From Streptomyces tagetis (GTDB lineage: Bacteria; Actinomycetota; Actinomycetes; Streptomycetales; Streptomycetaceae), in assembly GCF_018069565.1 (NCBI RefSeq), contig NZ_JAGPNL010000011.1, positions 62,001-126,000 on the forward strand: a stretch of 64,000 bases of DNA. The letters run 5' to 3'. Both the position numbers and the translations under genes were made by a program. How positions within the stretch are numbered: position 1 is the first letter of the stretch; every line of letters starts with the position of its first letter. The notes beneath the pieces were generated by a model that had not been told where the DNA came from, did not search any database, and worked only from the letters and a program-made list of their open reading frames with translations. This document shows positions 23,539-31,717 of this stretch, one piece after another.

Positions 23539-26255
23539 TGACGACGGCGACGAAGACGGCGCCCACGACGGCAGCCCCGGCCCCGGTGGCCGCGGCGGTG
23601 CTGGACGCGGTGCGGGGCGGACGGACGGCCGAGGTGGTGCGCCTGCTCGACGGCGTGACCGACGCCGAACGACGGGCGTTGTTCCCCGCGTTGAAGGAGC
23701 TGCGCAAGGAGCTGAGGGCGGCCCGCTGGTCCGCGGAGGTGCGCCGGGCCCATCCCGCGCTGCACGCGGCCGGGGCCGCCTGCCAGACGGGCGCGGTGGC
23801 CGTGGCGAGCTGGCTCGCGGCGAGCGACATGCGCTGGTCGCAGGCGCGGCCCGCGGTGCTGATCGACCTCCTGGGCGACCGGGACCCCCGCTGGCTCGCC
23901 GACGTGGTGGAGCGGCTCGCCGCACGGCCGTTCACCGCGCGGGTCCCCTACGAGCTGATGTCCGGGCTGGCGCGGCTCTCCGGGGCCCCGATACCGACGA
24001 CGGACGCGTATGTGCGGGCCTGGGTCGACTCGGTGAACCGCGCCAGGAGGCGCGACGACACGATCCTCGACCGGCTCCGCGCGGAGCCGCGCCTGAGGGA
24101 GCTGGTGGCCGCGCTCTTCCGGACCGACGGCCTCGGCTCCTGGCTGGACTGGCCGTCCGGCGACGGCCCCGACACCTGGACCGGCGCGCTGTACCGGCTC
24201 GTCGCCGACGGCACGCTCGACCGGGCGGCGACGGTCGACGCCTGCGTGGCCCGGCTGCTGCGCGGCGGGAACGTCGTCGACCAGCGGATCTTCCTGCGGC
24301 TCCTGCGGGAGCTGGCGCTCACCCGGGAGGAGGAGCGGGGGCGGGTCTCCGACTGGCTGGCCCTCGCCACGGACGGACCGGCACCGGTCGCCGCGCACGC
24401 CCAGTCGGTGCTTAGTGCCCTCGCCCTGGACGGGGAGGTGTCGCCGCGTCACCTGGCGGAGCTGACGGACGCGGTGCTGTTCCGTCCGGAACGGAAGCTG
24501 GTACGGGCCCAGCTCGTGCTGCTCGGCAAGGTGCTGACCCGAGACCCGTCGGCGGCCGGGGAGGTGCTGCCGGCCGTGGCCCAGGGCTTCGGCCACGAGG
24601 ACTCCGACCTCCAGGAGCGCGCCCTCAAGCTGGTCGAACGGCACCTCGGCGAGGCCGCCGCGCCGGAGCTGCGGGCCGGTCTCGCCGAGGCCGCCGGACA
24701 GTTGGTCCCCGCCCTGCGCACCCGCGCGGCCCGCACCCTGGGAGTGACGCCCGCGCCGCAGGAGCCGGCGGGGCACACGGAGGTGCTGCCTCCCGTCCCC
24801 CGGCCGGACCGCCTCGCCCCGGCCCCCGGGTCCGCCGTCGAACTCGCCGAGGAGATCAGCGCACTGCTGGCGTCCGGCGGGGACGTGGCCACCTTCGAAC
24901 GCGCGCTGGACGGCCTCGTCCGGCACGCGCACCGGGACCGGCAGGAGCTGCTGACCGCGCTCGAACCGGTGATCAGCCGCCGTTGGTGGGCCGACCCCCA
25001 GCGGTTCCGGGACCGGAACGCGGTGGCGTCCTACTTCGAGCGGCGCCACTTCCCGCTCGACACGGGCGGTGGGTTCGACCTGCTGCTGGCCACCCTGACC
25101 GGTGCGGCGCGCGCCCGGGGCAGTCATTCCCCGGCCGGCCCCTGTGCGCACGACTCCCTGACCCGGCCCTTCGAGTCCCGGCTGGAGGAGATCGCGCGGC
25201 GGCTGCTCGACGACCCCTTGCCGTTGCTGCTCGCCACACCTTCCTGGAGCACCGGAGTGCTGGAGCCCGGCGAGCTGGTGGACCGGCTGGAGACCTGCCG
25301 GCGCCTCGGCACGCGGATCGCCCCCGTCGACTTCGGACAGGCCCTGCTGCGGGTGCGCCGCACCGACCGCGGCGCGGCCGGGACCGCGGCGGAACGCGCG
25401 GCGGCGCTCGGCACCGAGGAGGGCACGCGCCTCGCGGCCTGGCTGACCACGCCCGAGGCGCCCCTGCCACGGGTCAGCCGCCTCACCTCCGACACCCGCG
25501 TCCTGGTCGAGACGGAGGCGGCCACCGGGCTGCCGGAGGACCTCCCCGAACCGCTGCGTCGACTGCGCGCCCCGCTCGGCGCCGACCGCGCCCGCGGCTA
25601 CTGCTACCACTGGTACAGCGGCGCCCGTCAGCACTGGCTCGCCCTGCTGCCCGAGCAGCCCGAGCTGGTGGCGGCGCGCATGGTGCGCGATCTGTCGATG
25701 GCCGCCGTGGACGACGAGCGGGGCCCCTGCGCGATACTCCCCCGCCTCGTGGAGGCGGAGGGGCCGGCGGGCGAGTCCGTCCACCTGTGCCTGGCGTACG
25801 GGCTGGGGGCGCGGCACGCCGAGGACCGTCTCGCCACCGTGGACGCCCTGCTGGTGCTCGCGGCGCGCGGCGGACTCGACCACGGCCAACTGGGCGCCGA
25901 CCTCGGGGAGCTGGTGCGGTCCGAGGCCGTCAAGCCGCTGCGGGCGGCCGACGCGCTGCGGACGGCCGCGGCGACCGGGGCGCACCGCACTGTGTGGCTC
26001 GTGCTCCGCCGGGCGCTGCCCGGTCTGCTCGCGGACCTCGACGCGTCGGTACCGGCCCGCGGGCTCGGGGACCTGCTGGCCGTGGCCGCCGAGTGCGCCG
26101 AGCGGACCGGGGCCCGCGGCGACCTGCCCCACCTGGCGCGGGCGGCGGACCGGCGCGGTGCGTCCCGGCTGGTCACCCAGGCCCGGCGGCTGCGCCACGC
26201 GCTGACGGACGGTGCGCCGGCGGGCGGAGCGCGAGCCGAGGAGGTGGCCGTGTGA
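23538..26255 (+). CDS. DUF6493 family protein
   Basis: A 905-residue, alpha-helical, repeat-like cytosolic protein with no catalytic motif visible. The N-terminal segment VLDAVRGGRTAEVVRLLDGVTDAERRAL and the HEAT-like middle (QERALKLVERHLGEAAAPELRAGLAEAAG in two blocks) are typical of DUF6493 proteins encoded beside SWIM genes. The ATG at 23538 shares a base with the SWIM stop codon, which fixes it over other in-frame possibilities. In many streptomycetes this pair is part of a larger locus with a MoxR-type ATPase and a vWA protein; those partners are missing here. Confidence 0.8.
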   Translation: MTTATKTAPTTAAPAPVAAAVLDAVRGGRTAEVVRLLDGVTDAERRALFPALKELRKELRAARWSAEVRRAHPALHAAGAACQTGAVAVASWLAASDMRWSQARPAVLIDLLGDRDPRWLADVVERLAARPFTARVPYELMSGLARLSGAPIPTTDAYVRAWVDSVNRARRRDDTILDRLRAEPRLRELVAALFRTDGLGSWLDWPSGDGPDTWTGALYRLVADGTLDRAATVDACVARLLRGGNVVDQRIFLRLLRELALTREEERGRVSDWLALATDGPAPVAAHAQSVLSALALDGEVSPRHLAELTDAVLFRPERKLVRAQLVLLGKVLTRDPSAAGEVLPAVAQGFGHEDSDLQERALKLVERHLGEAAAPELRAGLAEAAGQLVPALRTRAARTLGVTPAPQEPAGHTEVLPPVPRPDRLAPAPGSAVELAEEISALLASGGDVATFERALDGLVRHAHRDRQELLTALEPVISRRWWADPQRFRDRNAVASYFERRHFPLDTGGGFDLLLATLTGAARARGSHSPAGPCAHDSLTRPFESRLEEIARRLLDDPLPLLLATPSWSTGVLEPGELVDRLETCRRLGTRIAPVDFGQALLRVRRTDRGAAGTAAERAAALGTEEGTRLAAWLTTPEAPLPRVSRLTSDTRVLVETEAATGLPEDLPEPLRRLRAPLGADRARGYCYHWYSGARQHWLALLPEQPELVAARMVRDLSMAAVDDERGPCAILPRLVEAEGPAGESVHLCLAYGLGARHAEDRLATVDALLVLAARGGLDHGQLGADLGELVRSEAVKPLRAADALRTAAATGAHRTVWLVLRRALPGLLADLDASVPARGLGDLLAVAAECAERTGARGDLPHLARAADRRGASRLVTQARRLRHALTDGAPAGGARAEEVAV

Positions 26256-26270
26256 GGCCCGGCGCCGAGG

Positions 26271-26360
26271 CCACCGGGCCACCGGGCCACCGGGCCACCG
26301 GGCCACCGGGCCACCGGGCCACCGGGCCACCGGGCCACCGGGCCACCGGGCCACCGGGCC
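26271..26360. repeat. 8-bp tandem repeat array (CCACCGGG)n
   Basis: Eleven uninterrupted perfect copies of CCACCGGG plus two extra bases lie in the gap between the DUF6493 stop (26255) and the ACT-GNAT start (26462). The unit is not a multiple of three and the array is non-coding. Perfect identity suggests recent slippage expansion. Confidence 0.95.
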
Positions 26361-26438
26361 ATGTAACACCGCAAAGTGCGGCAAAGGCCATGGAAAGGCT
26401 CTTAACCCATCGGACACAGGGCGTTCTCGATCACGCAA

Positions 26439-26456
26439 CACGGTTCGTTCACCGTG
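26439..26456 (+). promoter_or_regulatory. inverted repeat abutting the ribosome-binding site of the ACT-GNAT gene
   Basis: CACGGT-tcgttc-ACCGTG forms a 6-bp stem whose right arm runs into GTGGAGG, the only Shine-Dalgarno-like sequence before the start. It could be a protein operator or could influence ribosome access; no more can be said from sequence. Confidence 0.3.
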
Positions 26457-26461
26457 GAGGC

Positions 26462-27889
26462 ATGAGCCCAGACATGACTGAGGTGGCGGACGTCGTGACA
26501 CACGCGGTCGAGTACGGCCCCGGTGTACCGGTCATGCTCGTGGCCTCGGTGCTCGCGCTCCTCGCCACGGCGGCCTGCTCCGCCCGGCGGGCCCGGCGCC
26601 CCCGGACCGACCGGCCCACGGGCGTCCCCGGCCCGGCGGACGTGACCGGCGCGGGCACCGGCACCGGCGACGGCTCCGGGCCGCTCTCCCGCCTCCGGAA
26701 GACCGACGCCACCGCCGGTGCCACGTCCGCCACCGCGCCCACCGCGCCCACCGCCGACACCCGCACCCGCACCCGCACCGGGCACGGAAACGGCGTCCGG
26801 GACGGGGACGGGGCCCTGTGGCGGATGCGGACGACCGTACGTGACACGCCCGGGTCGCTGGCCGCGCTGTGCACGGCACTCGCCGACCGGGGGGTCGACA
26901 TCCTGAGCCTCCAGACGCACCCGCTGGCCGAGGGCACGGTGGACGAGTTCCTGCTCCGGGCGCCCGGAGCGCTGACCGGGGACGGACTGGCCCGGGTGGC
27001 GTCGGCGGCGGGCGGCACCGACACCTGGACCGAGCGCGCCGACGCGCACGATCTGGTGGACACCCCGGCCCGGGTCCTCGGCCTCGCGGCCCGTACGGCG
27101 CTGGACTCGGCGGAACTCCCCCTGGCCCTGCGTCAGTTGCTCGGGCGGTGCGGTATACGGACCCGGCCCGCCCCCGTCTCGGGGGAAGCAGACGTACCGG
27201 AGGAGGGCGTGTTCGAGGAGACGGTGCTGCGGCTGCGCGCCCCGGACGGCGGGGTGATCAGCGTGGAACGGCCGCATCCGCCGTTCACCCCGGCCGAGTT
27301 CGCGCGGGCCAGGGCCCTGGTCGCGCTGGACGCCCGGCTCGGCTCCCGGGCCCCGGCCGACCGGGAGGCGACGGCGCTGCCCCGGGCCGGCGTCACCCTG
27401 GGCGGGGCCGGCGCCCAGGACCTCGACGCGGCGCAGGCCATGCACCGGCGCTGCTCGGCGCGGACCCTCGGGACGCGCTACCACGGCCCGGCCGAGGAGG
27501 CCGACCGGTACCTGCGCCACCTGCTCGGCCCGCACCACGGCCGTACCGTCGCCGCGCGGACCGGCTCGGGGCGGATCGTCGCCCTCGGCCATCTGCTGTG
27601 GGACGGGGACGAGACGGAGGTCGCGCTGCTCGTCGAGGACGCCTGGCAGCGGCGCGGCATCGGCACCGCCCTGCTGGCCCGGCTGGTGGAGATGGCCGTC
27701 GAGGCGGGCTGCGCGAGCGTGTACGCCGTGACGCGGGCCTCCAACACGGGGATGGTCGCCGCGATGCGCGGGCTGGGCCTCCCCCTCGACTACCGGATCG
27801 AGGAGGGGACCCTCGTCCTCACCGCCCGCCTGGACGCGGTCCCGGCCGCGCCGCGCCTCCCGCACGGGGAGCGGGTCGGCCGGGACTGA
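26462..27889 (+). CDS. ACT-GNAT acetyltransferase with N-terminal hydrophobic segment
   Basis: A 475-residue protein. An ACT-type amino-acid-binding domain (about residues 118-190: MRTTVRDTPGSLAALCTALADRG then VDILSLQTHPL) is followed by a linker and a C-terminal GNAT domain (about 315-460) with the acetyl-CoA motif VEDAWQRRGIGTALLARLVE. ACT-GNAT fusions in actinomycetes, such as MaKat of Micromonospora aurantiaca, are amino-acid-regulated protein-lysine acetyltransferases. Unusually, residues ~20-40 (GVPVMLVASVLALLATAACS) are hydrophobic and followed by Arg-rich sequence, suggesting a membrane anchor with the domains cytoplasmic. Residues 45-110 are low-complexity Thr/Ala/Gly. An alternative start is the ATG at 26474. 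Confidence 0.85.
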   Translation: MSPDMTEVADVVTHAVEYGPGVPVMLVASVLALLATAACSARRARRPRTDRPTGVPGPADVTGAGTGTGDGSGPLSRLRKTDATAGATSATAPTAPTADTRTRTRTGHGNGVRDGDGALWRMRTTVRDTPGSLAALCTALADRGVDILSLQTHPLAEGTVDEFLLRAPGALTGDGLARVASAAGGTDTWTERADAHDLVDTPARVLGLAARTALDSAELPLALRQLLGRCGIRTRPAPVSGEADVPEEGVFEETVLRLRAPDGGVISVERPHPPFTPAEFARARALVALDARLGSRAPADREATALPRAGVTLGGAGAQDLDAAQAMHRRCSARTLGTRYHGPAEEADRYLRHLLGPHHGRTVAARTGSGRIVALGHLLWDGDETEVALLVEDAWQRRGIGTALLARLVEMAVEAGCASVYAVTRASNTGMVAAMRGLGLPLDYRIEEGTLVLTARLDAVPAAPRLPHGERVGRD

Positions 27890-27900
27890 CCGGGCTCACG

Positions 27901-29214
27901 TCACTCGGCCAGGACGGGCCGCGCCTCCGCCTCGACGTCCCCCGAGACCTCGACGCCCCCTGAGACCCCTGAGCCCCCGGCAACCCCAGCGACCCCGGCA
28001 ACCCCGGCGCCCCCGTCGGCCGCCCCCGGTTCCCCGAGCGCGGTGTCCAGGTCGGCCCACAGGTCGTCGACGTCCTCCAGGCCCACCGACAGCCGCAGCA
28101 GCCGGTCGCTCACCCCGGCGCCCCGCCGGTCGTCGGCGTCCACGATGCGGTGGCTGATGGAGGCGGGGTGCTGGATGAGCGTGTCGACGCTGCCCAGGCT
28201 CACCGCCGGGGTGATCAGGCGCACCCGGGAGATCACCTCGTGCGGGTCGCCGTGGACCTCGAAGGAGACCATCGCCCCGCCGAGCCGCGGGTAGTGGACG
28301 CGGGCCACGCGCGGGTCCCCGGCGAGGCGCCGGGCGAGGTCGGCCGCGTTGGCGGAGGCGGCGCGCACCCGGACCGGCAGCGTGGACAGTCCGCGCAGCA
28401 GCAGGTAACCGGCGAGCGGGTGGAGCACGCCGCCCGTGGCGAAGCGGACCTGCCGCAGGGCCCCGGCGAACTCCTCGTCGCAGGCGACTACCCCGGCCAG
28501 CACGTCACCGTGTCCGCCGAGGTACTTGGTGGCGCTGTGCAGCACGATCCGGGCGCCGTGTTCGGCGGGCCGCTGGAGGACGGGCGTGGCGAAGGTGTTG
28601 TCGACGAGCAGCGGCACCGAACCACAGGCGTGGGCGACGGCCCGCAGGTCGACCTCGGCGAGGGTGGGGTTGGCCGGGGACTCCACCAGCACCAGCCCGG
28701 TGTCGGGGCGCAGCGCGTCGGTGATGCCGGCCGGGTCGGTCCAGGTGACCTCCGTGCCGAGCACGCCGGCGGTCAGGAGGTGGTCGCTGCACCCGTACAG
28801 GGGGCGTACGGCGACGACGTGGCGCAGTCCCGAGGCGGCGCGGGCGAGCAGGACGGCGCTGAGCGCGGCCATGCCGCTGGCGAAGGCGACCGCGGACTCG
28901 GTGCCCTCCAGCCGGGCGAGGGCGGTCTCGAAGCGGGCGACGGTCGGGTTGCCGAGCCGGCCGTAGACGGGCGGGCCGTCGGGGTCGGCGCCGGTGGCGG
29001 CGAAGGCGTCGATGCGGGCGGCCTCACCGCGGCTGTCGTACGAGGGGTACGTGGTCGACAGGTCGATGGGCGGGGCGTGCACTCCCTGGGCGGCGAGGTC
29101 GTCGCGCCCGGCGTGCACCGCCTCGGTGGCCAGGGCCCGGCCCCGAGACGGGGTCGCGGTCGCGGTGGAGCGTACGTCGGCGGCGGGTGGCGTGGGCGTG
29201 CGCGCAGTGTCCAT
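27901..29214 (-). CDS. PLP-dependent transsulfuration enzyme (cystathionine/methionine gamma-lyase family)
   Basis: A 437-residue fold-type-I PLP enzyme. The Cys/Met-metabolism signature is intact: PPVYGRLGNPTVARFE, VAFASGMAALSAVLL, LLVDNTFATPVLQRP and the lysine block LHSATKYLGGHGDVLAG. Substrate preference among cystathionine gamma-lyase, methionine gamma-lyase and O-acetylhomoserine sulfhydrylase cannot be read reliably. The last ~40 residues are a Gly/Val/Ser low-complexity tail absent from usual members. It is divergent from an Lrp-type regulator only 59 bases away, which probably controls it in response to an amino acid such as methionine. Confidence 0.9.
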   Translation of the reverse strand: MDTARTPTPPAADVRSTATATPSRGRALATEAVHAGRDDLAAQGVHAPPIDLSTTYPSYDSRGEAARIDAFAATGADPDGPPVYGRLGNPTVARFETALARLEGTESAVAFASGMAALSAVLLARAASGLRHVVAVRPLYGCSDHLLTAGVLGTEVTWTDPAGITDALRPDTGLVLVESPANPTLAEVDLRAVAHACGSVPLLVDNTFATPVLQRPAEHGARIVLHSATKYLGGHGDVLAGVVACDEEFAGALRQVRFATGGVLHPLAGYLLLRGLSTLPVRVRAASANAADLARRLAGDPRVARVHYPRLGGAMVSFEVHGDPHEVISRVRLITPAVSLGSVDTLIQHPASISHRIVDADDRRGAGVSDRLLRLSVGLEDVDDLWADLDTALGEPGAADGGAGVAGVAGVAGGSGVSGGVEVSGDVEAEARPVLAE

Positions 29215-29261
29215 GGCCGAAGGGTGAACAGCGCCCGGATCTCCGGGACGGGATGCCGTGC

Positions 29262-29267
29262 TACGTT
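29262..29267 (+). promoter_or_regulatory. candidate -10 element, leaderless start of Lrp gene
   Basis: TACGTT lies 6 bases before the ATG at 29274 in the short divergent promoter region shared with the transsulfuration gene. No ribosome-binding site fits in the gap. Confidence 0.35.
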
Positions 29268-29273
29268 CGGCCG

Positions 29274-29756
29274 ATGGCCGATTCCGTCGTACTCGATCCG
29301 GTCGATCTCCATCTGCTGCGGCTGTTGCAGAACGACGCCCGGACCACCTACCGGGACCTCGCCGCGCAGGTGGGGGTCGCCCCGTCGACCTGCCTGGACC
29401 GGGTGACCCGGCTGCGGCGGGCGGGGGTGATCCTCGGCCACCGGCTGGAGCTGGACCCGGCGAAGCTGGGGCGCGGGCTCCAGGCCCTGCTGTCGGTGCA
29501 GGTCCGCCCGCACCGGCGGGAGCTGGTCGGCCCGTTCGTCGAGCGCATCCGGGCGCTGCCGGAGTCGCGGACCGTCTTCCACCTGACCGGGCCGGACGAC
29601 TACCTCGTCCATGTCGCCGTCGCGGACATGGCCGACCTCCAGCGGCTGGTACTGGACGAGTTCACCTCCCGGCGCGAGGTGGCCCGGGTGGAGACGCGGC
29701 TGATCTTCCAGCAGTGGGAGTGCGGGCCGCTGCTGCCGCCGCCCGCCACGCCCTGA
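29274..29756 (+). CDS. Lrp/AsnC family transcriptional regulator
   Basis: A 160-residue feast/famine regulator with an N-terminal winged helix (LDPVDLHLLRLLQNDARTTY, then QVGVAPSTCLDRVTRLRRAGVI) and a C-terminal RAM (ACT-like) ligand domain (about residues 70-145, with VFHLTGPDDYLVHVAVADM). It is divergent from the PLP transsulfuration enzyme, the common layout in which Lrp proteins switch an amino-acid catabolic gene. The ATG at 29274 gives normal family length; upstream sequence in frame is the promoter region. Confidence 0.92.
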   Translation: MADSVVLDPVDLHLLRLLQNDARTTYRDLAAQVGVAPSTCLDRVTRLRRAGVILGHRLELDPAKLGRGLQALLSVQVRPHRRELVGPFVERIRALPESRTVFHLTGPDDYLVHVAVADMADLQRLVLDEFTSRREVARVETRLIFQQWECGPLLPPPATP

Positions 29757-29834
29757 GCGAAATCCGGGCACCGGGGCGCCGCGGCCGTACCCGGCGGGCT
29801 GACGCGGCACCGCTATCCGTACGAGGATGTCCGC

Positions 29835-31523
29835 ATGTCAGAGACGAAAAGCCCGCTGCCCCGCGAGGTCGCCGACGCCTATGTCGACGACCTCATCGCC
29901 CTCGACCCGGTCACCGGTACCTACCTCGGCGTGCAGGAGAGTTCCGGACGGCTGCCCGACTTCTCCCCGGCGGGGCAGGAGGCCCTGGCGGAACTGGCCC
30001 GGACCACGCTCGCCCGGCTCGACGAGGCGGAGCGCCGGCCCGGCGGCGACAGTGACGTGGAGCGCCGTTGCGCCCGGCTGCTGCGCGAGCGGCTGACCGC
30101 CGAACTCGCCGTGCACGAGGCCGACGAGGGGCTGCGTTCGGTCGGCAACATGGGCACCGCCGCGCACTCGGTGCGGGAGGTGTTCACGGTGACGCCGACG
30201 GCCACGGACGAGGACTGGTCGCGGATCGCCGAGCGGCTGCGCGCGGTGCCGGACGCGCTCGCGGGCTACCGCGCCTCCCTCGCGCTGGGTCTGGAGCGCG
30301 GGCTGTACGCGGCGCCCCGCCCGACGGCCACCTTCGTCGGGCAGCTCGGCGAGTGGGCGGACACCGGGGAGGGGCGCGGCTGGTTCGAGGACTTCGCGGC
30401 GGCCGGCCCCGAGGCGCTGCGCGCGGAGCTGGACGAGGCGGCCCGGGGCGCGACCGCGGCCGTCGTGGAGCTGCGGGACTGGATGCGGGACGTGTACGCG
30501 CCCGCGATCGCCGGCGCCCCGGACACGGTGGGCCGGGAGCGTTACGCGCGCTGGTCGCGTTACTTCAACGGCACCGACCTGGACCTGGACGAGGCGTACG
30601 CGTACGGCTGGGCCGAGTACCACCGGCTCCTCGCTCAGATGAAGGAGGAGGCGGAGAAGGTCCTGCCCGGCGCCGGGACGCCGTGGGTGGCGCTCGCCCA
30701 CCTGGACGAGCACGGACGGCACATCGAGGGGGTCGACGAGGTCCGCGAGTGGCTCCAGGGCCTGATGGACCAGGCGATCGAGTCGCTGGACGGCACCCAC
30801 TTCGAACTCGCCGAGCGGGTGCGGAAGGTGGAGTCGCGCATCGCCCCGCCCGGCAGTGCGGCGGCCCCGTACTACACGCCGCCGTCGGAGGACTTCTCCC
30901 GGCCCGGCCGGACCTGGCTGCCCACGATGGGCCAGACCCGCTTCCCGGTCTACGACCTGGTGTCGACCTGGTACCACGAGGGCGTGCCGGGCCACCACCT
31001 CCAGCTCGCGCAGTGGGCGCACGTGGCGGGCGACCTCTCCCGCTACCAGGCGTCCGTCGGCATGGTCAGCGCCAACGCCGAGGGCTGGGCGCTGTACGCG
31101 GAGCGGCTCATGGACGAGCTGGGCTTCCTCACGGACGCGGAGCAGCGGCTCGGGTACCTGGACGCGCAGATGATGCGGGCGCTGCGGGTCATCGTCGACA
31201 TCGGCATGCACCTGGAGCTGGAGATCCCGGCGGACTCGCCGTTCCACCCGGGCGAGCGGTGGACGCCGGAGCTGGCGCAGGAGTTCTTCGGCGCGCACAG
31301 CAGCCGTCCGGCGGACTTCGTGGAGAGCGAGCTGACCCGCTACCTGACGATCCCGGGACAGGCGATCGGCTACAAGCTCGGTGAGCGCGCCTGGCTGCTG
31401 GGCCGGGAGAAGGCGCGGGCGCGGCACGGTGACGCCTTCGACCCGAAGGCATGGCACATGGCGGCCCTCTCGCAGGGCTCCCTCGGCCTGGACGACCTGG
31501 TGGACGAGTTGTCCCGCCTCTGA
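29835..31523 (+). CDS. DUF885 family protein (peptidase-like)
   Basis: A 562-residue cytosolic protein of the DUF885 family, alpha-helical with a gluzincin-like HE-x(4)-HH motif: HEGVPGHH at residues 381-388, followed by the conserved NAEGWALYAERLMDELGF block. Many members are annotated as uncharacterised metallo-carboxypeptidase-like enzymes, but activity is rarely demonstrated. No signal peptide is present. The gene is single and converges with sbcC. Confidence 0.88.
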   Translation: MSETKSPLPREVADAYVDDLIALDPVTGTYLGVQESSGRLPDFSPAGQEALAELARTTLARLDEAERRPGGDSDVERRCARLLRERLTAELAVHEADEGLRSVGNMGTAAHSVREVFTVTPTATDEDWSRIAERLRAVPDALAGYRASLALGLERGLYAAPRPTATFVGQLGEWADTGEGRGWFEDFAAAGPEALRAELDEAARGATAAVVELRDWMRDVYAPAIAGAPDTVGRERYARWSRYFNGTDLDLDEAYAYGWAEYHRLLAQMKEEAEKVLPGAGTPWVALAHLDEHGRHIEGVDEVREWLQGLMDQAIESLDGTHFELAERVRKVESRIAPPGSAAAPYYTPPSEDFSRPGRTWLPTMGQTRFPVYDLVSTWYHEGVPGHHLQLAQWAHVAGDLSRYQASVGMVSANAEGWALYAERLMDELGFLTDAEQRLGYLDAQMMRALRVIVDIGMHLELEIPADSPFHPGERWTPELAQEFFGAHSSRPADFVESELTRYLTIPGQAIGYKLGERAWLLGREKARARHGDAFDPKAWHMAALSQGSLGLDDLVDELSRL

Positions 31524-31717
31524 ACCGGCCCGCGCGGCGGCCCGTCGTGCCCCGTCCGTGGGATGCCACGCGAGGGAGCCCGGCGGGCCGCCGCCGGTAC
31601 GGGACACGCCCGGGGTGCTCCGTGGCGTGCGCTGGTGCCGGCCGTCGGCGAGTCGCCCGCGGGCTACGGCTCCCGGCCATGGTCGGGGACGACCCGCCGG
31701 CCGACGGCGGGGGGCCG

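Noticed and set aside
26271..26360. Repeat array considered as a CRISPR
   Set aside because: Units are contiguous 8-mers with no spacers.
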